A DNA stretch of 64,000 nucleotides from Pectinatus haikarae (lineage in GTDB: Bacteria; Bacillota; Negativicutes; Selenomonadales; Selenomonadaceae): the NCBI RefSeq assembly GCF_030813505.1, contig NZ_JAUSUE010000010.1, one strand, 5' to 3'. The notes under the pieces are model-generated. The model worked only from the letters and a program-made list of their open reading frames with translations. It made no database searches and was not told the origin of the DNA. Each line of letters opens with the position of its first letter. Position 1 is the first letter of the stretch. Positions 45,744 through 54,747 of the stretch are shown one piece after another. The position numbers and the translations under genes were made by a program.

Positions 45744-45773
45744 AAAAAAACCGGAAACCAAATTGGCTTCCAG
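45744..45773 (-). terminator. Terminator after tRNA-Pro
   Basis: Read on the minus strand, ggaagcc and ggtttcc form a short stem (about 45770 to 45753) with a G-T pair, followed by a run of seven T. Confidence 0.6.
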
Positions 45774-45845
45774 CTTCTTCAAAAAATATCATGCCGCTAA
45801 AAACAAGTCATGCAAAAAGCCATGCCCTGCCTGTCTTTTTCTCTA

Positions 45846-45922
45846 TGGTCGGAACGGCGGGATTCGAACCCACGACCCCTACCACCCCAAGGTAGTGCTC
45901 TACCAAGCTGAGCCACGTCCCG
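45846..45922 (-). tRNA. tRNA-Pro (anticodon GGG)
   Basis: 77 nt on the minus strand with encoded CCA at 45848-45846. The acceptor stem CGGGACG pairs with CGTTCCG (one G-T), the D loop has AGCTTGGTAG, the anticodon stem CTACC/GGTAG encloses the loop TTGGGGT (anticodon GGG), and the T loop is GTTCGAATC. Confidence 0.95.
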
Positions 45923-45931
45923 AACATAGAT

Positions 45932-45960
45932 ATTATAAGTTTATTTTCCCCTTATGTCAA
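45932..45960 (-). promoter_or_regulatory. Consensus promoter of tRNA-Pro
   Basis: On the minus strand TTGACA (45960-45955) and TATAAT (45937-45932), 17-bp spacer. Transcription would begin about 3 nt before the mature tRNA 5' end. Confidence 0.88.
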
Positions 45961-45983
45961 GCATTATAAGCACGGTAAAGTAA

Positions 45984-46012
45984 TTGACTTTTTACCTCCT
46001 GCTATCTATAAT
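45984..46012 (+). promoter_or_regulatory. Promoter of pdxK
   Basis: TTGACT (45984-45989) and TATAAT (46007-46012) with a 17-bp spacer, divergent from the tRNA promoter; predicted start near 46019. Confidence 0.8.
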
Positions 46013-46063
46013 TTTATTCATACCGCATCACAGCGGACAATATTGACTGATAAGGGTGATCGC

Positions 46064-46867
46064 ATGGCAGAAAAATTTAAAGCGCTGACTATTGCCGGTT
46101 CGGATACTTCCGGAAGCGCCGGCATGGAAGCAGATCTAAAAACTTTTGAAGAAATAGGTGTCTACGGAATGGCGGCACTTACCGTCATAGTGGCTCAAGC
46201 TCCCACAGACTGGGCTCACGATATATTTCCCATCGACATTGCTACTGTCGAACGTCAGATAGCCACTGTCGGCGGCGGTATAGGCGCGGATGCCATTAAA
46301 ACAGGCATGCTCGGTTCAGCTGCTCTTGTCAACTTAGTGGTTGACTCTATTCAAAAATATAAATTTAAAAATATTGTCATTGATCCCGTCATGGTCTGCA
46401 AAGGCATAGATGATATAATGGTGCCGGAAGCAGCCGCGGTCATAAAAGCAAATTTAGTGAAATATGCCGATGTCATAACGCCAAACACTCTGGAAGCAGC
46501 ATATTTGGCCGATATGGAGAGTATAGAAAGCCTTGATGACATAAAACAGGCTTGCATCAATATTCATAAGCTCGGCGCTAAGAATATCGTCATAAAATCG
46601 GGCAGCCGCTTCGATTCAGAAAAAATGACAGATGTACTTTTCGACGGCAAAGATTTTCTTATCGAGGAAAAACCGAAATTAGCCAACGTCTATAACAGCG
46701 GCGCAGGCTGCAGTTTCTCTGCCGCAATGACAGCTTGCCTGGCAAAAGGACTTAGTGTCCATGAAGCTTTCAATCATACTCAGACCTTCATGCAAAAGGC
46801 CGTGGCTGCTTCATTCAAGCTCAATCAATATACAGGCGCTTTATGTCACTGGGCTTCACGTCAATAA
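46064..46867 (+). CDS. pdxK: Pyridoxal/pyridoxine kinase, ThiD-like dual-cysteine type
   Basis: A 267-residue ribokinase-fold enzyme resembling the Gram-positive PdxK that evolved from HMP kinase. KALTIAGSDTSGSAGMEADLKTF, VYGMAALTVIVA and IDPVMVCKG match. C112 (VMVCKG) and C216 (GAGCSF) occupy the two positions of the cysteine pair described for that enzyme class; the catalytic Asp of ThiD is replaced by C216. It phosphorylates pyridoxal or pyridoxine in B6 salvage. ATG at 46064 follows aagggtgat; an upstream TTG at 46043 is rejected. Confidence 0.9.
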   Translation: MAEKFKALTIAGSDTSGSAGMEADLKTFEEIGVYGMAALTVIVAQAPTDWAHDIFPIDIATVERQIATVGGGIGADAIKTGMLGSAALVNLVVDSIQKYKFKNIVIDPVMVCKGIDDIMVPEAAAVIKANLVKYADVITPNTLEAAYLADMESIESLDDIKQACINIHKLGAKNIVIKSGSRFDSEKMTDVLFDGKDFLIEEKPKLANVYNSGAGCSFSAAMTACLAKGLSVHEAFNHTQTFMQKAVAASFKLNQYTGALCHWASRQ

Positions 46868-46903
46868 ATTTTTTCTTCAATATAAGTCATATATGGCAAT
46901 TCG

Positions 46904-46937
46904 TTCACCGGGCAATAATTCCCCGTGAATTTATTTT
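46904..46937 (+). terminator. Probable terminator after pdxK
   Basis: ttcaccggg (46904-46912) pairs with ccccgtgaa (46921-46929) with one mismatch, followed by a T-rich tail. Confidence 0.5.
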
Positions 46938-46967
46938 ACAGTTAATAACATATAAGGAGCATGAAGT

Positions 46968-47345
46968 ATGAAACAGGAAATCCACACTGCCAAAGCACCT
47001 GCCGCTTTGGGACCATATTCACAGGCAATATCCATCTTTGACAAATTGATTTTCACATCAGGTCAGATCGCCATTATTCCCGAAACAGGAGAAATTGCCG
47101 AAGGTATTGAAGCACAGACAAAACAAGTGCTTGATAATTTGAAAGCTGTCCTGGAAGAAGCCGGTTCTTCAATGGATAAGGTAATAAAAACCACTGTCTT
47201 CATCAAAAACATGAATGATTTTTCCAAAGTCAACGAAATCTATGGACAATATTTTACAGGAACATGCCCCGCACGCTCCTGTGTGGAAGTGGCACGTCTG
47301 CCTAAGGATATGCTCATAGAAATAGAAACAGTTGCTCTGCGATGA
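46968..47345 (+). CDS. ridA: RidA family reactive intermediate deaminase
   Basis: A 125-residue Rid/YjgF protein, normal length. KAPAALGPYSQAI, FTSGQIAI, the VIKTTVFIKNMNDF strand and CPARSCVEVARLPKD with the substrate-binding arginine are present. RidA hydrolyses enamine/imine intermediates made by PLP enzymes, protecting other PLP enzymes. Its location after a B6 kinase gene may be meaningful, although a terminator-like hairpin separates them. Confidence 0.94.
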   Translation: MKQEIHTAKAPAALGPYSQAISIFDKLIFTSGQIAIIPETGEIAEGIEAQTKQVLDNLKAVLEEAGSSMDKVIKTTVFIKNMNDFSKVNEIYGQYFTGTCPARSCVEVARLPKDMLIEIETVALR

Positions 47346-47512
47346 TCTTTTTCGCATAATGACTTTTCTCTTCCATTGAAATTTATTTTATTGTGCTGAT
47401 TGTTTTATTTCACCAGCATCCTTTTAAAAACTCTATTTGTAAAGCAGAAGGTATATGTTCCCTGTACCTTCACTTTATAAATAGAGTTTTATATTTTAAG
47501 AATATATTTTGC

Positions 47513-47558
47513 TTGACAACTGACATAGTAAGTTTTAAGATGTATTGTGTCAGTTGTC
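47513..47558 (+). promoter_or_regulatory. Promoter and TetR operator of the regulator-MFS operon
   Basis: TTGACA (47513-47518) and TAAGAT (47536-47541) lie 17 bp apart. A perfect 11-bp inverted repeat, gacaactgaca (47515-47525) and tgtcagttgtc (47548-47558), straddles the -10 element with 22 bp between the arms. Binding here would block the promoter, so autorepression by the TetR protein is strongly suggested. Confidence 0.75.
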
Positions 47559-47587
47559 GGAGTGATTTTCTTAGGAGTGATTTTATA

Positions 47588-48160
47588 ATGCGTGCCAAGC
47601 TCAGCACTGCTGCTATCGTTGAAACAGCAGCAAAAATAGCCGATGAAAATGGTCTTGATACAGTGACTCTAACATATATAGCAGCAAAGCTCAATATCAA
47701 AAAACAGTCTCTTTATAATCATATAGACAGCCTGTTTCACTTAAAATGTGAGCTTGTAATCTATGCAAACGCACATTTAAAGCAATATCTGACACATGCT
47801 GCCATAGGTCAATCGCGCGATGATGCTGTCTTAGAAGTAGCTAAGGCTTATCGGCAATTTGCCCTGATATTTCCGGGGCAATATCAGGCAATAATATCAC
47901 TTGCCTGGGAATGCAAGGAAGATGAAAAATTTAAGGCAGCTTCCCGGGATCTCATGGATGTTTTATTCAAGGTTCTCTCGCAGTATCAGCTACGCGATGA
48001 GTATCTTACCCACGCTGTGCGCGGTCTGCGCAGTATCATGCACGGTTTCGTGTCTCTAGAAGCATCGGGATGGTTTCATCAGCCTATCACCAAAGAAGAC
48101 AGCTATCTATTATTGGTCCAGACATTTATATACGGTGTAGAAGCCGTTGAAAAAGAATAA
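47588..48160 (+). CDS. TetR-family transcriptional regulator
   Basis: A 190-residue repressor. The N-terminal TetR helix-turn-helix (about 8-55: AAKIADENGLDTVTL, then YIAAKLNIKKQSLYNHIDSL) is followed by a ligand domain of the WHG/TetR_C_13 kind. ATG at 47588 follows taggagtgat; the long upstream frame is non-coding promoter sequence. It is 18 bp from an MFS transporter gene and shares its promoter, so it most likely controls drug- or metabolite-induced efflux. Confidence 0.92.
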   Translation: MRAKLSTAAIVETAAKIADENGLDTVTLTYIAAKLNIKKQSLYNHIDSLFHLKCELVIYANAHLKQYLTHAAIGQSRDDAVLEVAKAYRQFALIFPGQYQAIISLAWECKEDEKFKAASRDLMDVLFKVLSQYQLRDEYLTHAVRGLRSIMHGFVSLEASGWFHQPITKEDSYLLLVQTFIYGVEAVEKE

Positions 48161-48178
48161 TTTTAAGCAGGTGCTATC

Positions 48179-49396
48179 ATGGAAAATTGGAAACGAAATT
48201 TATTTATCTGCTGGCTGGGTTCCTTTGCCACTTCCTCAGCACTGAGCCAGGTTGCGCCTATACTGCCTCTTTTTATCCAAAAGCTGGGTATACACAACCT
48301 GGCCGATATCGAATCATGGTCGGGAATCGCTTTTGGCAGTACGACATTTGTCATGGCCTTTTTTTCTCCGTTTTGGGGAAAATTAGCTGACAAATATGGA
48401 CGAAAACCTATGCTTTTAAGAGCAAGCTTCGGTATGGCCATCGTTGTAGGGAGCATCAGTCTGGCAAATTCAGTATATCAACTGGTCGGTCTGCGCATAC
48501 TGATGGGAACCATCTCCGGTTATAACTCCGGTTCCATAACACTGATTGCCACGCAATCGCCAAAGGGCAAAGCTGGCTGGGCGCTGGGTACATTATCTAC
48601 AGGTGCCGTCAGCGGCATGCTTTTAGGTCCGCTCATCGGTGGTTATCTCGTAGAGATATTAGGAATACGCAGTATTTTTATTGTAATGGGTTTTTTACTG
48701 TTCACCGCATTTCTCCTGACTTTTTTCTTTGTCCACGAAGATTTTACCCCTTCGGCAAAAAGTCTCATGTCTTTTACCGATATTTGGCAATCTTTGAGTG
48801 ATAAATCTTTGATTGCCGGGATGTTTGTCACCACTTTTATTATCCAGATGGCTCTTTTCTCAATAGAACCGGTTATAACAGTCTATATATCCACCTTATC
48901 CCCGCATACAGACCATCTGGCATTTATCTCCGGATTGGTCTTCGCATCCTCCGGACTTTCCAGTATACTGGCCGCACCCTGGCTTGGCAGGTTATCAGAC
49001 AAAGTCGGCGCACATAAAGTGATTTTGATTGCTCTTATCTGTGCAGCAATACTCTTCATACCACAGGCCTTTGTCCAAAATGAATGGCAGCTCATGGGGC
49101 TGCGCTTTCTTATAGGCATAGCCACCGGCGCCATGCTTCCGTCGATCAATACTATCTTGAAGCAAAATATTCCTTCAGAGATAGCAGGACGTATGTTCAG
49201 TTATAATCAAACTGCCCAATTTTTAGGAGTTTTCTGCGGCTCCGTTTTTGGCGGGCAGATAGCCGCACATTTCGGCATAAGAATGTTGTTTTTTTCTACC
49301 AGTTTTCTTCTGCTTGTTAATGTCATAGGGGTCCATGAATATGTTTATAAAAAAGCTGACGAGAAGTTTTCCCGCGCAGTTTCACACTCCGTATGA
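48179..49396 (+). CDS. MFS multidrug-type efflux transporter
   Basis: A 405-residue protein with 12 predicted helices. The motif A region reads GKLADKYGRKPMLL and a repeat of it GRLSDKVGAHKVIL; SPKGKAGWALGTLSTGAVSG fits the drug:H+ antiporter motif C area. It resembles MdtG-like transporters. Co-transcribed with the TetR regulator. The export substrate is not assignable. Confidence 0.9.
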   Translation: MENWKRNLFICWLGSFATSSALSQVAPILPLFIQKLGIHNLADIESWSGIAFGSTTFVMAFFSPFWGKLADKYGRKPMLLRASFGMAIVVGSISLANSVYQLVGLRILMGTISGYNSGSITLIATQSPKGKAGWALGTLSTGAVSGMLLGPLIGGYLVEILGIRSIFIVMGFLLFTAFLLTFFFVHEDFTPSAKSLMSFTDIWQSLSDKSLIAGMFVTTFIIQMALFSIEPVITVYISTLSPHTDHLAFISGLVFASSGLSSILAAPWLGRLSDKVGAHKVILIALICAAILFIPQAFVQNEWQLMGLRFLIGIATGAMLPSINTILKQNIPSEIAGRMFSYNQTAQFLGVFCGSVFGGQIAAHFGIRMLFFSTSFLLLVNVIGVHEYVYKKADEKFSRAVSHSV

Positions 49397-49400
49397 CTAG

Positions 49401-49437
49401 AAAAACAGCAGCTCATCATCAGGGCTGCTGTTTTTTT
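49401..49437. terminator. Bidirectional terminator between MFS and RND genes
   Basis: aaaaacagcagc (49401-49412) pairs perfectly with gctgctgttttt (49424-49435), 11-nt loop, between convergent genes. Confidence 0.9.
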
Positions 49438-49440
49438 ATA

Positions 49441-52400
49441 TCATTTTTTTTTGCTGACTGCAAATTTCTGCCAAAAAGCCGAAAGGAAACTTATTGAAAA
49501 ATGAGCCTGCGATAAATATACAAATATAAGCGGAATAACGACCAAGGTGAAAAAGGTAGAAGATAAAAGCCCGCCTATGACCACCCACGCCATACTCACT
49601 CGCGTTTCCGATCCGGGTGTTATGGCCAGCGCTGTCGGCAGCATACCAGTCACCATTGTTATTGATGTCATAAAGATAGGTCTTATTCTTGTTTTAGCCG
49701 CTTCGACTACCGCATCTCTCGCATTTTTTCCGCGCTGCATAAGTGTCAGTGTATAATCCAGCAGCAAAGTACCATTTTTTGCCACCACTCCGTCCATGAC
49801 AAGAATTCCCAACAGGGAATACAGATTGATTGTATTTTTTGTCACTGCCAAAAAGAAAAATGCTCCTATCAAACCAAACGGCAAAGACAGCATCCTTATG
49901 AATGGCGTCGATAATGATTCATATAAAACCGCCAGAAGAATATATACCAAAAGCAGTGACAAAGCTATGGCCTGCCCCATTTCCGTGAAAGTATCCCTCA
50001 TGTTGTCCGCCTGCCCCGTAAACCGATAGGAAACACCGCTGCCCATACTTTGCGCCGGCAATTTTGCGGAAATCTGTGATAATACATCCTGCAATGAGCG
50101 ATCATCGCTTATATTGGCCGAAATATTTATAGCCTCTCTTTTATCGACCCGCCGGAGCATCACCGGCCCCGCATCGTATTTTACATTGGCAATATCGCCC
50201 AGCCGGATAAGACCGGATGCCGTACTTACCGGAATAGAGCGTATGTCCGACTCTTTAAACCCGTCGCTTCCCTTTAACCTTACATATATATCGGTATCCT
50301 GATGATCATTGTTGGGATCATTCATCAAATATCCTGCCAGTGATCCAGCAATGGCACCGGAAAATACATTCTGAATATTATTGGCAGTAGTATTGAAATA
50401 CCGCAGTTTTTCTCTATCTACAACAAGCCGCAATTCAGGAGCTCCCTCTGTATATGAACTGCGTACATCTTTAATCCCGTCAATATTATTCAAAGCGTCC
50501 TGCACTTTATATGAAGCCTGCACTGTATTATTTAAATCGTTCCCGCTTATTTCTATCTGAATAGGCGCTGTATTTCCCGCTGAATTACCGGTACCTGTAC
50601 CGCCTGAAATTCCTGGCATAGAATTTTCTGATACATTGACCTGAACTGCGGCATCAGGAAATTGTTTTTTCAAATATGACCGCACACGATCCGTGATCTG
50701 CCATATATTTTCACGGGTATTTTTGTCTGTCAGCTGCACACTCACAGCACCGTAATTTCCTGCTGGTTGTCCGATGCTTGACAAATAATTCTTGACTTCG
50801 GGCTGCTGCATCAAATAATTTTCGGCTTCTCTTATTTTGTCATTTGTCGCATCGATATTTTGCCCCACGGGAAACTGCATCATTATTCGAAAACTTCCTT
50901 CATCCGTTTTCGGCATATATTCTCCGCCTATGAATCCCAGAGGATAGTAGAGACTGATAGCCAGCAAGAATATCACTGTTACGGCAGCCGTAATTTTTTT
51001 GGGATGGAAAAAACTCCAGTTCAATATTTTGCCATAATGTATGATGATCTTATTGCCCAGATTATTGAAGAAATCCCATAACTTACCCTGCGGCGGCTCA
51101 CCAATCCCATTTTTATAAAATCGTGCCGCCAGCATCGGTGTCAAAGTAAATGATATGGCTAATGAACAAAGTGTCGCAAAAACTATTGTCATGCCGAACT
51201 GTCGAAAAAACTGACCTGTCATCCCGTTCATAAAAGCTATCGGCATAAATACAACAACATCACATAAAGTAATCGCTATCGCCGCCGTACCGATTTCGTT
51301 TCTTCCGTCCTCAGCTGCCTGTTCAGCATTTTTTCCCTTTTTTAAATGTCTGTTGATATTTTCCAAAACAACGATAGAATCATCCACCAATATACCGACA
51401 CACAATGACATCCCCATCAAGGACAGCATATTGAATGTAAATCCCGCCACGTACATCATAAAAAAAGTCGTTATCAACGATGTAGGAATAGCTATGAGCA
51501 CAGCTATGGTAGATCGCCAGCCGCGCAGAAATAAAAACAATACCAACCCAGTGGTAAAAAGTCCCTCAATCAGCGCTTCCAGGGTATTATGCAAGGCGTC
51601 TTCCACATAGGTGGATGAATTTGTGATCACAACAAATTGATAATTCGGATAATCTCTCCGCAGAGTATCAAGCTGCTGCATAACAGCCTTTGTAGTATCC
51701 ACAAGATTGGCATCACTGTTTTTGTATACAGATAAGGAAACCGCATCCTGCCCGTTGGTCCTTGCATATCTTGTTACCCGCTTATCCTGCTCCTGCACAT
51801 CGGCTATGCTCGAAAGAGGGATCGCCGTATTTTTTCCATTATTCACATGTATTGCCGCCAACTCCTCGGGGGACTTGAACTGCGCTGTCAGACGAACATT
51901 CGTTTCCGACTGGGAATCAAATACAGATCCTGCCGGAGTCATTACATTTTCCTGTTCGATGCGTGAAACGATCTGCGCCAGCGACAAATTAAAATATGCC
52001 AATTTATCTTTGTCAACATTAACGGCTATCTCCTTATCTCTGCCGCCGCCGAGCTGAACGTCGGAAACACCGCCTGCACGCTGCAATTGCTCAACAAAAG
52101 TATCATTGGCGACAGTATAAACCTCTCCGAGCGGTCTGTCAGACAAAACCGATATCTCAAGAATCGGCAATGCGTCAACATCCCGCTTTAATACTGTCGG
52201 CGTTTGGATACCATTTGGCAGCTTATTTAAAACAGCATTGACATACTGACTGGTATCAATGGCCGCAGCGTCTATATTTGTCCAAAACTGGAATTCCAGA
52301 GTGATCTGCGCTTTCTCCGGTCTGGCCACAGCTGTCATATGTTTTAAATTGGTAAGAGAAGATAACGAATTTTCCAGAGGTTTTATTACGTCCTGCTCTA

Positions 52401-52575
52401 TCTCTTCAGAGTCAGCACCCGGATAATTGACTGTCACCGTGACATAGGGAATATTAATAGCAGGCAGCAGCTCCACGCCGATGCGATAAAAGCTGAACAG
52501 ACCAAGCACCACAAAAAACAGAACGATCATTGAAATCCCTATAGGTTTTTTTATACAGTACCTGGTAATATTCAC
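49441..52575 (-). CDS. RND efflux transporter, HAE1/AcrB-like
   Basis: A 1044-residue inner-membrane proton antiporter, full length for the family. CIKKPIGISMIVLFFVVLG helix 1, VTVNYPGADSEEIEQDV, the GILVDDSIVVLENI helix 4 segment with the proton-relay Asp pair, and the repeated ILLAVLYESLSTPF and GVVAKNGTLLLDY segments in the second half are typical. It starts with GTG at 52575 within GTGA shared with the fusion protein stop. Exports hydrophobic compounds or detergents across a diderm envelope. No outer-membrane channel gene is adjacent. Confidence 0.95.
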   Translation of the reverse strand: MNITRYCIKKPIGISMIVLFFVVLGLFSFYRIGVELLPAINIPYVTVTVNYPGADSEEIEQDVIKPLENSLSSLTNLKHMTAVARPEKAQITLEFQFWTNIDAAAIDTSQYVNAVLNKLPNGIQTPTVLKRDVDALPILEISVLSDRPLGEVYTVANDTFVEQLQRAGGVSDVQLGGGRDKEIAVNVDKDKLAYFNLSLAQIVSRIEQENVMTPAGSVFDSQSETNVRLTAQFKSPEELAAIHVNNGKNTAIPLSSIADVQEQDKRVTRYARTNGQDAVSLSVYKNSDANLVDTTKAVMQQLDTLRRDYPNYQFVVITNSSTYVEDALHNTLEALIEGLFTTGLVLFLFLRGWRSTIAVLIAIPTSLITTFFMMYVAGFTFNMLSLMGMSLCVGILVDDSIVVLENINRHLKKGKNAEQAAEDGRNEIGTAAIAITLCDVVVFMPIAFMNGMTGQFFRQFGMTIVFATLCSLAISFTLTPMLAARFYKNGIGEPPQGKLWDFFNNLGNKIIIHYGKILNWSFFHPKKITAAVTVIFLLAISLYYPLGFIGGEYMPKTDEGSFRIMMQFPVGQNIDATNDKIREAENYLMQQPEVKNYLSSIGQPAGNYGAVSVQLTDKNTRENIWQITDRVRSYLKKQFPDAAVQVNVSENSMPGISGGTGTGNSAGNTAPIQIEISGNDLNNTVQASYKVQDALNNIDGIKDVRSSYTEGAPELRLVVDREKLRYFNTTANNIQNVFSGAIAGSLAGYLMNDPNNDHQDTDIYVRLKGSDGFKESDIRSIPVSTASGLIRLGDIANVKYDAGPVMLRRVDKREAINISANISDDRSLQDVLSQISAKLPAQSMGSGVSYRFTGQADNMRDTFTEMGQAIALSLLLVYILLAVLYESLSTPFIRMLSLPFGLIGAFFFLAVTKNTINLYSLLGILVMDGVVAKNGTLLLDYTLTLMQRGKNARDAVVEAAKTRIRPIFMTSITMVTGMLPTALAITPGSETRVSMAWVVIGGLLSSTFFTLVVIPLIFVYLSQAHFSISFLSAFWQKFAVSKKK

Positions 52576-53822
52576 TGCCCATCGCTCCCGTCACCCAAAG
52601 GATTTATTTTCATGCCATCCTTCAGACGGGACAAATTATCGACGGCTACATTTTCTCCGTCTGAAAGCCCGCTGATGATCTCTTCATCCTCGTCTCCCGA
52701 TGCTCCGACCGAAATTTCTTTTTGTGTTACCGTATTATCCGCATTAATGATAAAAACATAATTTTTCCCATTCTTAGCTATTACTGCTGCCTTCGGCACC
52801 GTTATTACATTGCTGCGCAATATGCTTTTCAGCACGGCATGTGCAAACATCCCGCCTCTGAGCAATCCGTCGGGATTTTCTACAGAAACTCTGAGCACAT
52901 ACGTCATTGTCGATGAATCAATTGTCGGACTTATATATATAATACTGCCGTCAAAACTGTTGCTCAGTGATTCGATATTCACAGACAAAGAATTCCCCAG
53001 TGAAAAAGCAGGCAGATCCTGCTCCGATACCTGATAATCCACATACATTACACTATTATCATATACGCTCAAAAGTTTCTGCCCAGCTGTCACCATATCT
53101 CCCGCTTCAACCTGGCGATAACCTATCGTTCCGTTTATCGATGAAGTCAAATACATATCATTTTTTTGTTTCTGTGCCGCTGCCAAAGAACTTTTTGCCT
53201 TGGCGATATTTTCTTGTGCTGATGTGACAGATGACGCTGTTCCTCCATCCATCTGATTTTCTATTGAATTTAAAGCGGCTCTGGCATCTTCCACCTGCTG
53301 CTGTGCCGTATCCATATCGTCCGCGGAAATCCCGCCTACATCATAAACATTTTTATTCCGCTGGTATGTTGCAAACGCTTTGTCATAATCAGCCTTTGCT
53401 TTATCATAATTTGCATTCAGCTGCACTTGTGTTGTTCTCGCATCAGCTACTGCCTGATTATACGCATGCTGGTCAACAGAAACAGTCAATGCCGCATCGT
53501 CGGCATCTTCCCTGATCAAAACCTGCCCCGATGACACCTGCTGTCCAAGTGCAGCGCTGACGTTTTCTATTTTTCCCGGATATTTTGCCGCAATATCTAC
53601 CTGTGCTTTTGGCACAGTCTGCCCAACAAGCGAAATATTTTTAAGAAGATCTTTTTTTTCAGCACTTACGGCATGCACTGCTGTAACCAATTTTTTCTCA
53701 TTTTGTACCTGCTTTTGATAAAATAAATGATATATTCCCACAAAGGATATTCCCGCAGCCATAATAATACCGATAATGATAATCCGTCTTCTCTTTGTTT
53801 TTGCCAGACTAGTCAATTGCAT
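52572..53822 (-). CDS. RND efflux membrane-fusion (periplasmic adaptor) protein
   Basis: A 416-residue HlyD/AcrA-like adaptor. One N-terminal hydrophobic helix (about 12-32), a biotinyl-lipoyl-like half (KVQVD-like VDIAAKYPGKIENVSAALGQQVSSGQ), an alpha-helical hairpin (about 110-215, rich in Q, A, K) and the beta-barrel end (GDMVTAGQKLLSVYD). ATG at 53822 follows gcggagaaatg; a frame reaching 53897 is rejected. Overlaps the RND gene by 4 bp. Confidence 0.93.
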   Translation of the reverse strand: MQLTSLAKTKRRRIIIIGIIMAAGISFVGIYHLFYQKQVQNEKKLVTAVHAVSAEKKDLLKNISLVGQTVPKAQVDIAAKYPGKIENVSAALGQQVSSGQVLIREDADDAALTVSVDQHAYNQAVADARTTQVQLNANYDKAKADYDKAFATYQRNKNVYDVGGISADDMDTAQQQVEDARAALNSIENQMDGGTASSVTSAQENIAKAKSSLAAAQKQKNDMYLTSSINGTIGYRQVEAGDMVTAGQKLLSVYDNSVMYVDYQVSEQDLPAFSLGNSLSVNIESLSNSFDGSIIYISPTIDSSTMTYVLRVSVENPDGLLRGGMFAHAVLKSILRSNVITVPKAAVIAKNGKNYVFIINADNTVTQKEISVGASGDEDEEIISGLSDGENVAVDNLSRLKDGMKINPLGDGSDGQ

Positions 53823-54188
53823 AACATTTCTCCGCTCTTCGCTTTTTTTATCAAAACAAAATACATTGCAATATATGATATCTGCCTTATCGTTCATACA
53901 GACACTGATCTATATGTTTCTGTCCCGAAGCATTAACTGTCATTATATAGCATCACTGCCTTTATTTTGTATATTATATTACCACTGCATAAGCTATTTG
54001 TTGCAAATCTATGTCATAAAAATAAATTTTTTCTAAATTTTTTTATCAAGAATATAAACTTTAGTATCTATTTTATATTTAATAATATTAAAATTACTAC
54101 TTTACTTTTATTATGTATAATATTATTATAATATCACAAACAAAAAGTTATCAAATAATAAAATAATATATACGAGAGGATGTTTATA
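53823..54188. other. Divergent non-coding spacer between RND operon and small secreted protein gene
   Basis: AT-rich sequence with several TATAAT-like strings on both strands; no single promoter with good -35 and -10 could be chosen. No gene is visible. Confidence 0.4.
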
Positions 54189-54500
54189 ATGAAAAAGAAT
54201 TTATTTATGTTGGCAGCAGTATTATTTGGGGTTTCTCTTGCAGGGGCGGCACAGGCAAGTCCCGCAAATTCAAATTTTGTGATTACGAATATGAGCAGCA
54301 GTGAAAAGGGCATCTATCGCGAAGCCGACACCAATCCCACTTCCTACAGCAAAAAAGAAATCAATGGGCACATCTATGAAAGCTGGGTTGACAATAATAC
54401 CGCCTATACTAAAGTTGACGGAAACCTCACCAAAGAGTATAAAATAGATAACGATTTGCAAAGACCGCCTATCAACAATATGAGCAGCAATAAAAGATAA
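54189..54500 (+). CDS. Small secreted protein of unknown function
   Basis: A 103-residue protein not matched to any family I recognise. A signal peptide (KK start, hydrophobic core about 6-20, AQA cleavage near 23) leads to a polar mature region of about 80 residues rich in Asn, Ser and Lys. The peptide NNMSSNKR at the C-terminus echoes TNMSSSEK near the mature N-terminus. gagaggatg lies before ATG 54189. Own terminator downstream. Likely periplasmic or surface; no function is proposed. Confidence 0.7.
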   Translation: MKKNLFMLAAVLFGVSLAGAAQASPANSNFVITNMSSSEKGIYREADTNPTSYSKKEINGHIYESWVDNNTAYTKVDGNLTKEYKIDNDLQRPPINNMSSNKR

Positions 54501-54511
54501 TAAATCCAAAC

Positions 54512-54551
54512 AAAAAGGTGCTCCTGCTTTATTGCAGGCAGCACCTTTTTT
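54512..54551 (+). terminator. Terminator after small secreted protein gene
   Basis: aaaaaggtgct-cctgc pairs with gcagg-cagcaccttttt with one bulge, ending in a T-run. Confidence 0.85.
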
Positions 54552-54555
54552 AGTA

Positions 54556-54666
54556 TTATGAAACAAACATATATTTATTCTTATCGAACTTTTTAGCTGT
54601 ATACATTGCCTTATCCGCCAAGTTTATCAATTTGCTCACTTGTATACCATCACCAGTATATATAGA
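54556..54666 (-). pseudogene. Remnant of a GGDEF (diguanylate cyclase) domain, C-terminal end only
   Basis: On the minus strand an open stretch of about 35 codons ending at TAA 54558-54556 reads LINLADKAMYTAKKFDKNKY, the hallmark end of GGDEF domains (AD-x-AMY-x-AK-x-x-x-x-N). An in-frame stop lies just upstream and neither the GGDEF signature nor a start codon is present. It is therefore a decayed fragment. Confidence 0.75.
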
Positions 54667-54747
54667 TAGAATCCATTATTAACGGACAAAAATCTCTTTG
54701 TTAAAATGAATACACCTATTTTTTAATTTGCACCGATAAAACTATCT

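Noticed and set aside
45706..45969. Open frame containing a GIRTHDPYHPKVV-like peptide
   Set aside because: It is translated antisense across the tRNA-Pro gene, a common false ORF.
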